Shown: positions 7,416 to 15,098 of the stretch, piece by piece
How the letters are laid out: every line of letters begins with the position of its first letter
Position numbering within the stretch: the stretch's first letter is position 1
Source of the DNA: Amycolatopsis thailandensis
GTDB taxonomy: Bacteria; Actinomycetota; Actinomycetes; Mycobacteriales; Pseudonocardiaceae
DNA length: 36,822 nt
Direction of reading: 5' to 3'
NCBI RefSeq assembly: GCF_002234405.1
Contig: NZ_NMQT01000107.1
Coordinates: 1-36,822, forward strand
Program-made: the position numbers and the translations under genes
The notes under the pieces: model-generated
What the model saw: only the letters and a program-made list of their open reading frames with translations
Databases searched by the model: none
What the model was told of the DNA's origin: nothing

Positions 7416-8766
7416 TGTTGACCTTCGACTCGGCCGACGACAGCTGCTGATCGACGTTCACGTTCCGATCGGTGAGCACCGCTTGCATCACGCTGTCGAG
7501 GACGGCGTACACCTGCTGCGCGTTCGGTGGTTCGATGCTGCCCTTGATGCGCGAACCAGCGTCCACATAGGACGCGAAGTTCTCGGCGGGAACGTTGGCG
7601 TGCTTGGTCTTGACCGCGAGCTGCTGATCGCGGACAGCGCCCTGCCAGATGTCCGGCGTCGGCTCGGCCGGCAGCCCGACCGGCTGCTTGCCGTCGACGT
7701 ACTGCTGGACGTGCTTCTCGAAGCGCTCCGGGTTGAGGTACTTCCAGCGGACCCATTCCAGGCCCGCCTTGATCTTCTCCGGCGAGGCCTTGGGGTTGAG
7801 CATGTATCCCTCGCCGCCCAGCAGCGTGCCCTGGCCACCCGGCATCCCGGCGACGCCGTAGTCCTCGTACTTGCCGTTGAACTGCTTGACCAGCACCGGG
7901 ACGTTGTCCGGGGCGGCCATGTACATGCCGAGTTGGCCCGCGCCCATCATCCGCTGGACGTCCTGGGCTTCGAGCAACTGCTTGCTGCCCATGGTGTCGT
8001 CGTCCCAGCGCATGGCGCGAAGCTGGTTCAGGGCGGCCTTGGCCTTGTCGTTGTTGAACGCGGCGACCCACTTTTCGCCGTCCTTGCGCGCGACCTCGCT
8101 GCCCATGGAGTAGAGCCAGCCGGTCAGATGCCAGCCGCCCTGGTTGTTCTTGCTGTAGTCGGCGTACCCGACGATGCCGTTGCCCAGCGCGGCGATCTTC
8201 TTCGCGGCTTCGCGGACCTCGTCCCAGGTCTGCGGCGGTTTGTTCGGGTCTAGCCCGGCCTTCTGGAACAGCGGGCGGCTGTAGAGCAGGCCCATGCTGT
8301 AGTTCATCGTCGGCAGGCCGTAAAGCTTGCCATCGGACCCCCGGAAGTTGTCCAGAAGTTCCGGCTTGATGTCGTTGAAATTCTTCAGGCTCTTCGCCGC
8401 TTCGGTGATGTCGGCGGCCTGACGGCGCGTGATGATCTGCGCCGGGTCGGTGAAGTAGACGTAGTAGACGTCTTCGAGCTGCCCACCCGCGAGCTTGGCG
8501 GAGAACGTCTTCGGGTCCATGAACCCTTCGTGCGGCTCGATGTCGATGTCCGGGTGGCTCTCCTCGAACTCCTTGACGTCGGCGTCGAACACGCCGCGCT
8601 CGAACGGCTGGCTGGTCGGGGGCTGGCCGGTGACGGTGATCTTGACCTTGCCCCCGGTGCTTTCACCGGAGCCGGAACCGCAGGCGGCCGCGCCCAGGAC
8701 GAGCCCGCCCGCGGCGAGCAGGCAGAACATCCGGCGGCGCACGGTGGGGGACCAAGTGCTGCTCAT
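7393..8766 (-). CDS. Extracellular sugar-binding lipoprotein (SBP family 1)
   Basis: A 457-residue solute-binding protein. The signal peptide ends in a lipobox (LGAAAC, Cys29) followed by a Gly/Ser linker, so it should be anchored outside the membrane. The body is typical of carbohydrate-binding family 1 (TWDEVREAAKKI, AAFNNDKAKAALNQL, LLGGEGYMLNP). I prefer ATG at 8764-8766; a TTG two codons upstream (8770-8772) is an alternative. First gene of the uptake operon with two permeases and a GH13 enzyme. A candidate promoter is at 8815-8844. The ligand is probably an alpha-glucoside, inferred from the GH13 partner. Confidence 0.92.
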   Translation of the reverse strand: MSSTWSPTVRRRMFCLLAAGGLVLGAAACGSGSGESTGGKVKITVTGQPPTSQPFERGVFDADVKEFEESHPDIDIEPHEGFMDPKTFSAKLAGGQLEDVYYVYFTDPAQIITRRQAADITEAAKSLKNFNDIKPELLDNFRGSDGKLYGLPTMNYSMGLLYSRPLFQKAGLDPNKPPQTWDEVREAAKKIAALGNGIVGYADYSKNNQGGWHLTGWLYSMGSEVARKDGEKWVAAFNNDKAKAALNQLRAMRWDDDTMGSKQLLEAQDVQRMMGAGQLGMYMAAPDNVPVLVKQFNGKYEDYGVAGMPGGQGTLLGGEGYMLNPKASPEKIKAGLEWVRWKYLNPERFEKHVQQYVDGKQPVGLPAEPTPDIWQGAVRDQQLAVKTKHANVPAENFASYVDAGSRIKGSIEPPNAQQVYAVLDSVMQAVLTDRNVNVDQQLSSAESKVNSVLAQVK

Positions 8767-8802
8767 CTTCAAGCCTCATCTCGGGATCGCGACGGCTGTC
8801 AC

Positions 8803-8874
8803 GTGATTGCGGTCACTCTAAAGTGAAAGCCCGGATTAACGCAATAACTCGATGAGAACTTGCAACTTTGCGAC
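8803..8874 (-). promoter_or_regulatory. Sugar operon promoter with possible LacI-type half sites
   Basis: On the minus strand, TTGCGT (8839-8844) and TAGAGT (8815-8820) are separated by 18 bp and make a plausible -35/-10 pair about 50 bp upstream of the lipoprotein start. TTGCG/CGCAA words recur around it: ACCGCAA inside the inverted repeat GTGA...TCAC (8803-8816), ACGCAA over the -35, and CTTGCAACTTTGCGA (8859-8873). The same ACCGCAA and GCGCAA words occur just upstream of the LacI gene (9980-9998). I infer that these are regulator half sites; no single clean palindrome settles the operator. Confidence 0.45.
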
Positions 8875-8890
8875 AGAGCTCGCCCGTCTC

Positions 8891-8951
8891 GAAGTACGTG
8901 AAGGCCCCCTTCGCTGCGCTAGACGCAATGAAGGGGGCCTTCACGTACTTC
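8891..8951. terminator. Perfect 22-bp-arm hairpin between lacI-type gene and sugar operon
   Basis: The arm at 8891-8912 (begins GAAGTACGTGAAGG) is the exact reverse complement of 8930-8951, with a 17-nt loop containing a small TGCG/CGCA stem. It lies 13 bp past the stop of the LacI-family gene, so it could terminate that transcript and shield the sugar promoter. There is no U-tract, and such a long perfect stem is also typical of a dispersed palindromic element. Confidence 0.6.
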
Positions 8952-8964
8952 CGCCAGTAGGCGG

Positions 8965-9969
8965 CTAAATGTGGCGGGCGGTGGAGCCCCGGACGACGAG
9001 TTCGGGCGCGAACAGCAGCTCCTCGGCCGCCACTTCGCCACCGTTTATGCGCTTGACCAGCAGTTCCACCACGGCTCGGCCCATCGCCTCGATCGGCTGG
9101 CGGGTCGTGGTGAGCGGCGGGTCGGTGCAGTTCATCAAGGCCGAGTCGTCGTAGCCGACCACCGAGACGTCCTCGGGCACCGACAGTCCCTGCCGCCGGG
9201 CCGCGCGGATCGCGCCCAATGCCAGGAGGTCGCTCGCGCACAGGACGGCTGTCGCGCCGCGCGGGTACAGCCGGGCGGCGGCCGCGTGACCACCTTCGAT
9301 GGAGAACATGCCGTGCTCGACGAGTTCGTCCATGACGGGGAGCCCGAGTTTCCCCGCGTAGGCCCGGAACGCCTCGAGTTTGCGCTGGGACGGCACATGG
9401 TCGGTCGGGCCGAGGACGAGGCCGATCTTCTCGTGCCCGAGCGAGCTCAGGTGCCCGACGACCTGCTCGACGGCGACCGCGTCGTCGCACGAGATCTGCG
9501 GCAGCCCGAGGTGGTCGACGGCGGCGTTGATCAGCACCGTCGGCAGGTTGCGCTCGGCGAGATGGTGGTAGTGGGAGTGCACCGCGTCGGCCTGGGCGTA
9601 GAGCCCGCCGGCGAACACGACACCGGAAACCTGTTGCTGGAGAAGCAGTTCGACGTACTCGGCCTCGGAGACACCGCCCGCGGTCCGCGTGCACAGCACC
9701 GGGGTGAAGCCCTGCTGGGCGAGAGCGTTGCCCATGATCTCGGCCAGTGCGGGGAAGATGGGGTTCTGGAGTTCGGGGAGGACCAGGCCGACCAGGCGGG
9801 CACGGTCGCCGCGCAGCTGGGTCGGCCGTTCGTAGCCCATCACGTCCAGCGCGGTGAGGACGGCGGCCCGGGTGCTGGCGGAAACCCCGGACCGGCCGTT
9901 GAGCACCCGGCTGACCGTGGCTTCACTGACCCCGACCTTGCGGGCGACTTCGGCAAGACGACGCGTCAT
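8965..9969 (-). CDS. LacI-family transcriptional regulator
   Basis: A 334-residue repressor. An N-terminal LacI helix-turn-helix (MTRRLAEVARKVGVSEATVS, then RVLNGRSGVS with the hinge VMGYERP) is followed by the periplasmic-binding-protein-like effector domain (LVGLVLPELQNPIFPALAEI). The ATG at 9967-9969 is chosen because it gives the canonical first residues of the DNA-binding domain; the open frame continues upstream over the MFS gene without similarity. It sits upstream of the sugar uptake operon on the same strand, which makes it the likely sugar-responsive repressor of that operon (inference from context). CGCAA words occur immediately upstream of its own start, suggesting autoregulation. 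Confidence 0.93.
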   Translation of the reverse strand: MTRRLAEVARKVGVSEATVSRVLNGRSGVSASTRAAVLTALDVMGYERPTQLRGDRARLVGLVLPELQNPIFPALAEIMGNALAQQGFTPVLCTRTAGGVSEAEYVELLLQQQVSGVVFAGGLYAQADAVHSHYHHLAERNLPTVLINAAVDHLGLPQISCDDAVAVEQVVGHLSSLGHEKIGLVLGPTDHVPSQRKLEAFRAYAGKLGLPVMDELVEHGMFSIEGGHAAAARLYPRGATAVLCASDLLALGAIRAARRQGLSVPEDVSVVGYDDSALMNCTDPPLTTTRQPIEAMGRAVVELLVKRINGGEVAAEELLFAPELVVRGSTARHI

Positions 9970-10001
9970 GGCTGAAACTTTACCGCAAGTGAGCGCAAGA
10001 A

Positions 10002-11204
10002 CTAGACACTCTTGATCGGTGCGGTGGCGCGAAAGTCGCGAGAAGACGGAACGAGGGCGGCGGCCGCCGGTGCGGCGAAGCAGACGATGGCGCACACCGC
10101 CAGGACCGGTGCCGCCCCGAACGCGTCGATCGCGGGCGCGATGAACGCCAGCCCGGCGGGTGCCAGGCCGTAGGAGAACAAGAAGTCCAAAGAGGACACC
10201 CGGGCGAGCTTGCCCGGTTGGACCTCCCGCTGGGTCGCGGTGAACCACGGGACGTTGAACAGTTCGATGCCCAGCCCCGCGACGGCGTAGGCGGCGATGA
10301 CCAGGGCCGGGTGCACCGGGAACAGCAGGCTCAGCGGCGCGAAGCCGTAAAAGCCGAGTCCGATCAGCGCCGCCCAGCCCTGCCGCTTCGGACGCCAGCG
10401 CGCGATGACGACGGCGCCCGCGAGCGCGCCGAGCGTGTACGCGGTGAGCCCGCCGGCCAGGACGGCTTCGGTGTCGTAGCGGTCGCGGCTGACCAGCGGC
10501 AGCACGACGCCGGTGGCGGAGTAGCCGGTCGCGATCACGGCGGTCAGCGCGCCGAGCCCGGCCAGGAACCACGGGTGACGGCGGGCTTCACGGAGACCAT
10601 CGGCGAACTCGCCGAAGAAACGGGTCCTCGTGCCGGTCGGAGCCGGGGCGAAAGTACCTCTCGGCGGGATCAGCGCCGTCCCCAGCCAGAGCACCCCGGT
10701 GCCGATCACCAGGGCCGGCGTCGAAGCGACCTGCGAGAGCAACGCGGTGAGTCCGGGCGCGACCAGTGTCGTGACCCGCACGGCCAGCGTCATCGCCGCG
10801 TTGGCCTGCTGTCGCCGGTCCTCGGCGATGACCTCGGCGGTCAGCGCCTGGAAGGCCGGGCGGCACGCGCCCTGCCCGACTCCGACGACGGCGGCCGCCG
10901 CGGCCGTCAGCAGCACGGACCGGCCCATGCCGGCCGCGATCAAGGGTGTCGCGAGACCTGCGATGAGGCCGGCCCAGAGCACGACCCGGCGACGGGAGTG
11001 CCGGTCGGCGATGACCCCGGCCACCGGGACTGCCACGAGGAATCCCGCCGTCCGCGCGGCCAGGACGATCCCGAGGTCCACGGCGGAAAGCGACCGTTCG
11101 AGCACCGCCAGGCCGAGGATGAACGGCAGCGCCCAGGTCGCCAGCCCGGACGCGGTGTTGCCGGTCCAGAGCCGGACGAACGGCAGGCTGTTGTGGTACT
11201 TCAA
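10002..11204 (-). CDS. MFS transporter, probable exporter
   Basis: A 400-residue major facilitator with about 12 hydrophobic segments. The loop after helix 2 reads GVIADRHSRRRVV, the MFS motif A. The overall style is that of the EntS/MFS_3 group, which includes drug and siderophore exporters; the substrate is not evident. The start is TTG at 11202-11204, supported by AAGGGA about 6 bases upstream. It ends 32 bp before the LacI-type gene on the same strand and may be co-transcribed with it. It is divergent from the small membrane protein at 11264. Confidence 0.85.
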   Translation of the reverse strand: MKYHNSLPFVRLWTGNTASGLATWALPFILGLAVLERSLSAVDLGIVLAARTAGFLVAVPVAGVIADRHSRRRVVLWAGLIAGLATPLIAAGMGRSVLLTAAAAAVVGVGQGACRPAFQALTAEVIAEDRRQQANAAMTLAVRVTTLVAPGLTALLSQVASTPALVIGTGVLWLGTALIPPRGTFAPAPTGTRTRFFGEFADGLREARRHPWFLAGLGALTAVIATGYSATGVVLPLVSRDRYDTEAVLAGGLTAYTLGALAGAVVIARWRPKRQGWAALIGLGFYGFAPLSLLFPVHPALVIAAYAVAGLGIELFNVPWFTATQREVQPGKLARVSSLDFLFSYGLAPAGLAFIAPAIDAFGAAPVLAVCAIVCFAAPAAAALVPSSRDFRATAPIKSV

Positions 11205-11263
11205 GCCGAATCCCTTCTTCTGACCCGCGACAGAACGCCCGGTCGCGCTCTACTCTGCCTCCC

Positions 11264-11809
11264 GTGCGCACGACGACCCCGACCCGAGGCCCCGCCAGGC
11301 GCCTCCGTGGCGGGGTCGTGGGGGTGCTGACCGGCATTCTGGCGACCGGCGCCCACGCCAGCACCAGCGGGCGCGTCCCCGATCTCGGCGTGGTCGTCCT
11401 GCTCGTCGCCCTGCTGAGTTGGGTCGCCTACGCGTTCGCGGGACGCCGTCGCGGCCCGCTCGCCATCTTCTGCCTGGTGGCGGGCGGACAAGCGGCGATG
11501 CACGCCTCGCTCACCTTCCTGACCTGGGAGTCGCACTCCCATCACGCGGAACCCCCGGGCAACGGCCTGCCCATGGCGGCCGGGCACGCCGTCGCGACCC
11601 TGGTGGTGGTCACGGCGCTGGCCGGCGCCGAGCGCGTCCTGTTCGCCCTCATGACGCTGATCGCCTCGGTCCTCCCGCGCCGCCTCACGCCCCGGCCCGC
11701 GACGGCCCCGCTGCGGATCCGTGTCCCGCTCGCGGTGAAGTTCCCCGCGACCGAGGCACTCCTGCGGAACGTGCTTTCGCGGCGCGGCTCGCCGGTGTCG
11801 TTCGCCTGA
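11264..11809 (+). CDS. Membrane protein of unknown function with histidine-rich loop
   Basis: A 181-residue protein with about four transmembrane segments (about 15-33, 41-59, 66-85 and 103-135). Histidines lie in or next to the helices (H31, H80, H108), and an external loop carries HSHHAE (91-96), suggesting metal contact. The family is not recognised. The GTG start at 11264 follows a TACTCT box (11251-11256) by only a few bases and has no ribosome site, so the mRNA may be leaderless. It is followed after 115 bp by a PepSY membrane protein that also has a histidine-rich linker; a joint role in copper or iron handling is an inference. Confidence 0.7.
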   Translation: MRTTTPTRGPARRLRGGVVGVLTGILATGAHASTSGRVPDLGVVVLLVALLSWVAYAFAGRRRGPLAIFCLVAGGQAAMHASLTFLTWESHSHHAEPPGNGLPMAAGHAVATLVVVTALAGAERVLFALMTLIASVLPRRLTPRPATAPLRIRVPLAVKFPATEALLRNVLSRRGSPVSFA

Positions 11810-11818
11810 TCCCCGAAA

Positions 11819-11846
11819 CCCTGCCGAGACCCGTGTCGCGGCAGGG
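11819..11846. terminator. Stem-loop after the small membrane-protein gene
   Basis: An 8-bp perfect inverted repeat (CCCTGCCG 11819-11826, CGGCAGGG 11839-11846) with a 12-nt loop starts 9 bp after the stop at 11809. A second one (GCGCGCCG 11855-11862, CGGCGCGC 11873-11880, 10-nt loop) follows. Neither has a T-run; together they could attenuate or terminate transcription before the PepSY gene. Confidence 0.4.
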
Positions 11847-11924
11847 CCCAGCACGCGCGCCGTGACCGTTTCCGGCGCGCGGCGCAGGCGCACGCCTCCC
11901 CACCGACGCCTCAGGAGTTCCCTC

Positions 11925-13316
11925 ATGGCAACGCAAACCGAACCGACCTCCAGCCCGCCGCGCGCGTCCGGCTGGCGCGGGCTGTTCCTCCGGCTCCACT
12001 TCTACGCCGGCGTTCTCGTCGGACCGTTCGTCCTCATCGCGGCCCTCACCGGTGTCCTGTACGCGGCGACACCGCAGATGGAGTCCTGGATCTACGCCGA
12101 TCAGCTACGGGCACCCGTCGGGCTGAACCAGGTCTCGCTCGCCGACCAGGTCAAGGCGGCGCAAGCGGCCAACCCCGGCGGTGACCTGGTCGCCGTCCGT
12201 CCCGCTCCCGAACCGGGCGACACGACCCGCGTGCTGTTCTCCGAGGACGGACTCGGCGAGTCCGAGCGGCGCGCGGTCTTCGTCGACCCGGCCACCGCGC
12301 AGGTGCGCGGCGATCTCGTCGCGTACGGCTCGAGCGGCGCCTTGCCGTTGCGGACCACCCTCGATCAGCTGCACCGCAACCTGCTGCTCGGTGAACCCGG
12401 ACGGCTCTACAGCGAACTCGCCGCGTCGTGGCTGTGGGTGGTCGCGCTGGGCGGTCTCGTGCTGTGGGTGAGCCGCCGTCGCGCCCGCCGGAACGAGGCG
12501 GCGAAGACCGAATCCGCTCGCGGGAAGTCCGTGCGCCGTCACGGATCCGTCGGCCTCTGGGTGCTGCTCGGCGCGCTGTTCCTCTCCGCGACCGGGCTGA
12601 CGTGGTCGGCGTACGCGGGCGAGAACGTCTCCGCGCTGCGCGAATCGCTCGGCTGGGCCACCCCGGCGTTGAAGGTGACCGGCGGGGACGAACACGCCGG
12701 GCACGCGGGGCACGGGGAAGCGCCCGCCCCGGGGCCCGCGCGGCCCGAGAGCGTGGACGCGATGCTGGCGTCGGCCCGGGCCGCCGGGATCGACGCGCCC
12801 TCGGTGGAGATCGGGCTGCCCACCAAACCCGGCGCTCCTTGGCAGGTGGCGGAGGTCGAGCGCGGCTGGCCGACGCAGGTCGACGCCGTCGCGGTCGACG
12901 GGACCACCGGACAGATCCTGGGCGAGGTGCGGTTCGCCGACTACCCGCTGATGGCGAAGCTCGCCCGCTGGGGGATCGACGCGCACATGGGCGTGCTCTT
13001 CGGCTGGCCCAACCAGATCGCGCTGCTCCTGCTCGGTGGCGGCCTGGTCACGCTGGTCGTGCTCGGCTACCGGATGTGGTGGCGGCGCAGGCCGACCCGG
13101 GCCACCGGGCTGACCTTCGGGCGGCCGATCCCGCGCGGTCAATGGCGGAAGGCGCCGCCCGCCCTGGTGGCGGGGCTCGTCGTCCTCGCCGCCGCGATCG
13201 GCTGGTTCGTGCCGCTGTTCGGCATCAGCCTGCTGGCGTTCCTGGTGATCGACCTGCTGCTGGGCCTGCGGTCCGGGCGCGGGTCCAAAGCGGAATCCAC
13301 CGACGTCACCGGGTGA
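11925..13316 (+). CDS. PepSY-domain transmembrane protein (PiuB-like)
   Basis: A 463-residue inner-membrane protein of the PepSY-associated TM family. The first helix (about 27-48) reads HFYAGVLVGPFVLIAALTGV, characteristic of the family, with three more helix regions (around 12420, 12540 and 13010) and a C-terminal pair (13160-13270). PepSY-type segments are seen around LDQLHRNLLLGEPGRLYSEL and VAVDGTTGQILGEVRF. A histidine-rich linker (about 255-266, EHAGHAGHGE) lies between helices and may bind metal. Relatives are linked to iron-siderophore reduction or copper handling, but biochemistry is thin. The ATG at 11925 has AGGAG 7 bases upstream. The 3' end overlaps the convergent SDR gene by 11 bp. 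Confidence 0.85.
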   Translation: MATQTEPTSSPPRASGWRGLFLRLHFYAGVLVGPFVLIAALTGVLYAATPQMESWIYADQLRAPVGLNQVSLADQVKAAQAANPGGDLVAVRPAPEPGDTTRVLFSEDGLGESERRAVFVDPATAQVRGDLVAYGSSGALPLRTTLDQLHRNLLLGEPGRLYSELAASWLWVVALGGLVLWVSRRRARRNEAAKTESARGKSVRRHGSVGLWVLLGALFLSATGLTWSAYAGENVSALRESLGWATPALKVTGGDEHAGHAGHGEAPAPGPARPESVDAMLASARAAGIDAPSVEIGLPTKPGAPWQVAEVERGWPTQVDAVAVDGTTGQILGEVRFADYPLMAKLARWGIDAHMGVLFGWPNQIALLLLGGGLVTLVVLGYRMWWRRRPTRATGLTFGRPIPRGQWRKAPPALVAGLVVLAAAIGWFVPLFGISLLAFLVIDLLLGLRSGRGSKAESTDVTG

Positions 13317-14217
13317 CCTCGACGCCGGTGAGGCCGACGCTCGCCGCCCACACCCGGGCGGCGAGCTCGGTGTCGGCGAGTTTTCCGCGAACCGGTTCGC
13401 GACGGGGTTCACCGCGCAGCCCGAACACCCGGGGGCCGTACATCTCACCGCCGCGCACGGCGGGGTCGAGCGCGGCCCGGACGGCGGGCCAGGCTCCGGC
13501 TTCCTTGCCCTGCAACAGAAGCCCGGCAGGGAACTTCCGTCCGCCCGGTGCCGGGTGCACCGGCCGCGACGGGGTCAGGGAGTCGAGCGCGCCACCGGGA
13601 TGATCCACGACGCTGAGCACGCTGCTCCCGGCCGCGCGCAGCCGCCTGTCGAGCTCGAAGGCGAACAGCATCTGCGCCAGCTTCGAGCGCGCGTAGGTGC
13701 GTTTGGGCTGGTAGTCGCGCTTGCTTTGGAGGTCGTCCAGGTCGAGTTCCGCGGACTTGCCCACGAAGCTGCCGGTGGTGACGACGCGTCCGGCGTCCGC
13801 CGCCGCGAGCAGGGGCATCAGGTGGTGCACCAGGACGAAATGGCCGAGATGGTTGGTGGCGAACGTCAGTTCGTGACCCTCGGTGGTCTCACGCCTCGGC
13901 TGGTCTTCCAGGAGCACGCCCGCGTTGCAGACGACGGCGTCGAGCCGCCCGATCTCCAGGCTGTCCACAGAGGACTTGATGGACGAGAGACCGGAAAGGT
14001 CGAGTCGCAGGTGCCCGAGTTTCGCGTCGGGGACCCGGCTTCGGATCGACGCCATCGCGGCGTCGGCCTTGGTGGCGTCCCGGCTGCCGAGGAGCACGGT
14101 GGCGCCGGTCCCGGTGAGCTGTTCGGCGGCGAAGTAGCCGATCCCCGCGTTGCCGCCGGTGACCAGGAAGGTCTTGCCGTCGGCGCGCGGCAGGTGGTGG
14201 ACGTCCCAGTGGGTCAT
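13306..14217 (-). CDS. Short-chain dehydrogenase/reductase
   Basis: A 303-residue SDR oxidoreductase. The cofactor motif TGGNAGIG is at 20-27, NAGVL at 98-102, the catalytic Ser at about 150 (TTGSF), and Y175/K179 in YARSK. Length and the DVHHLP...GKTFLVTG start resemble retinol dehydrogenase/WW-domain-oxidoreductase-like bacterial SDRs; the substrate is unknown. The ATG at 14215-14217 is chosen for its GAGGAG ribosome site; an upstream ATG gives an extra acidic stretch with no similarity. Divergent from a TetR gene 80 bp away, which probably controls it. The 3' end overlaps the PepSY gene at TCACCGGGTGA. Confidence 0.9.
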   Translation of the reverse strand: MTHWDVHHLPRADGKTFLVTGGNAGIGYFAAEQLTGTGATVLLGSRDATKADAAMASIRSRVPDAKLGHLRLDLSGLSSIKSSVDSLEIGRLDAVVCNAGVLLEDQPRRETTEGHELTFATNHLGHFVLVHHLMPLLAAADAGRVVTTGSFVGKSAELDLDDLQSKRDYQPKRTYARSKLAQMLFAFELDRRLRAAGSSVLSVVDHPGGALDSLTPSRPVHPAPGGRKFPAGLLLQGKEAGAWPAVRAALDPAVRGGEMYGPRVFGLRGEPRREPVRGKLADTELAARVWAASVGLTGVEVTR

Positions 14218-14233
14218 GTCGTACTCCTCGAAG

Positions 14234-14276
14234 TCGAAGTCACTTCGAAGATACACCTGCTTCACTTTCGGAGTGA
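14234..14276. promoter_or_regulatory. Palindromes between SDR and TetR genes
   Basis: TCGAAGT-C-ACTTCGA (14234-14248) is a perfect 15-bp palindrome, and TCACT-N5-AGTGA (14262-14276) is a second dyad that shares the TCACTT word. Placed between the divergent genes, they are good candidates for TetR operators. Confidence 0.55.
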
Positions 14277-14297
14277 TTCCGATGTAAGCTGGTTCTC

Positions 14298-14864
14298 ATG
14301 GAGCAGGGCAGGCGTGAACGCAAGAAGGCGGCGACCCGCCAGGCCCTGTCGGGAGCGGCGCGGAAGCTGTTCCTGGAACGGGGTTTCGACAACGTCACCG
14401 TCGCGGAGATCGCTGACGCCGCGGACACGGCGGTGTCGACGCTGTTCGCACACTTCCCAGGCGGCAAGGAAGCGCTGATCCTCGGCCACGGGCACGAACG
14501 CGAAGCGGCCTTGGCCGCCGCTGTCCGAACCCGGGCCGAGGGTGTTTCGATCTTGCGGGCGCTGCGGGACTTTCTCGCGACGCGCGGCCCGTTCGACCCG
14601 GATCCCGATCCGCTGTCACGCCGCGTCGCTGAGCTGGTGGTCGCCACCCCGGCGCTGCGCGCCTACGCCAGGACACTGTGGACGGGCTGCGAAGACGCGC
14701 TCACGGAGGTCATCGCCGAACAGAGCGGGCAGGACGGCTTCTCCGTGCGGTTGCTGGCTCGCTACGTCCTGGAGATCCCGGACTTGGCGGGTGTCGAGCC
14801 GGATCCGGCGGCCGCGCTGGACGCCGCGTTCGCGTTCCTGCGGCGAGGCTGGCCGGGGTTCTGA
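14298..14864 (+). CDS. TetR-family regulator
   Basis: A 188-residue repressor. The N-terminal helix-turn-helix (about 9-57) reads TVAEIADAADTAVSTLFAHF, a standard TetR recognition region; the C-terminal ligand domain is divergent, as usual. ATG at 14298. Divergent from the SDR gene, with two palindromes in the 80-bp gap, so control of the SDR gene and of itself is likely (inference). Its stop abuts the MFS transporter relic at about 14875. Confidence 0.9.
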   Translation: MEQGRRERKKAATRQALSGAARKLFLERGFDNVTVAEIADAADTAVSTLFAHFPGGKEALILGHGHEREAALAAAVRTRAEGVSILRALRDFLATRGPFDPDPDPLSRRVAELVVATPALRAYARTLWTGCEDALTEVIAEQSGQDGFSVRLLARYVLEIPDLAGVEPDPAAALDAAFAFLRRGWPGF

Positions 14865-14874
14865 CCCGGTCCGA

Positions 14875-15068
14875 TCGCCATACAGCAGGACGCCGACGGT
14901 GAAGATCAGCGGATAGGAACCGTCCGAAATGGACCACGGGTACGGGAAGATCAGTACGCCGCAGGCGAGGCAGCCCGCGATGAACACCGGTTTGCGGCTG
15001 ATCCGGTCGGAAAGTTCGGCCGGGAAGGGGATCGCGAGCAGCGCGGCGACGGGCAGCTTCGGGGCGGA
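14875..15068 (-). pseudogene. Fragment of an MHS-type MFS transporter
   Basis: Reading the minus strand, about 65 codons encode part of a metabolite:H+ symporter: LLAIPFPAELSDRISRKP carries MFS motif A, followed by a transmembrane stretch and GSYPLIFTVGVLLYG. Full-length members have about 430 residues. There is no start: a stop lies in frame at about 15081, and on the other side similarity ends after LLYG. It sits immediately downstream of a TetR gene and near a shikimate dehydrogenase relic. MHS members include shikimate transporters, so this is read as the remains of the transporter of a quinate/shikimate locus. Confidence 0.7.
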
Positions 15069-15098
15069 GGAGGAGGCCTGTTGTCAAGAGCCGGGATT

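Noticed and set aside
9970..10572. Upstream extension of the LacI-family gene
   Set aside because: The helix-turn-helix begins exactly at MTRRLAEVA; the extension is a shadow of the MFS gene.
14865..15098. Small genuine gene between the two TetR genes
   Set aside because: The minus-strand frame lacks a start before the MFS motif, has a stop upstream, and covers only a small internal part of a transporter.
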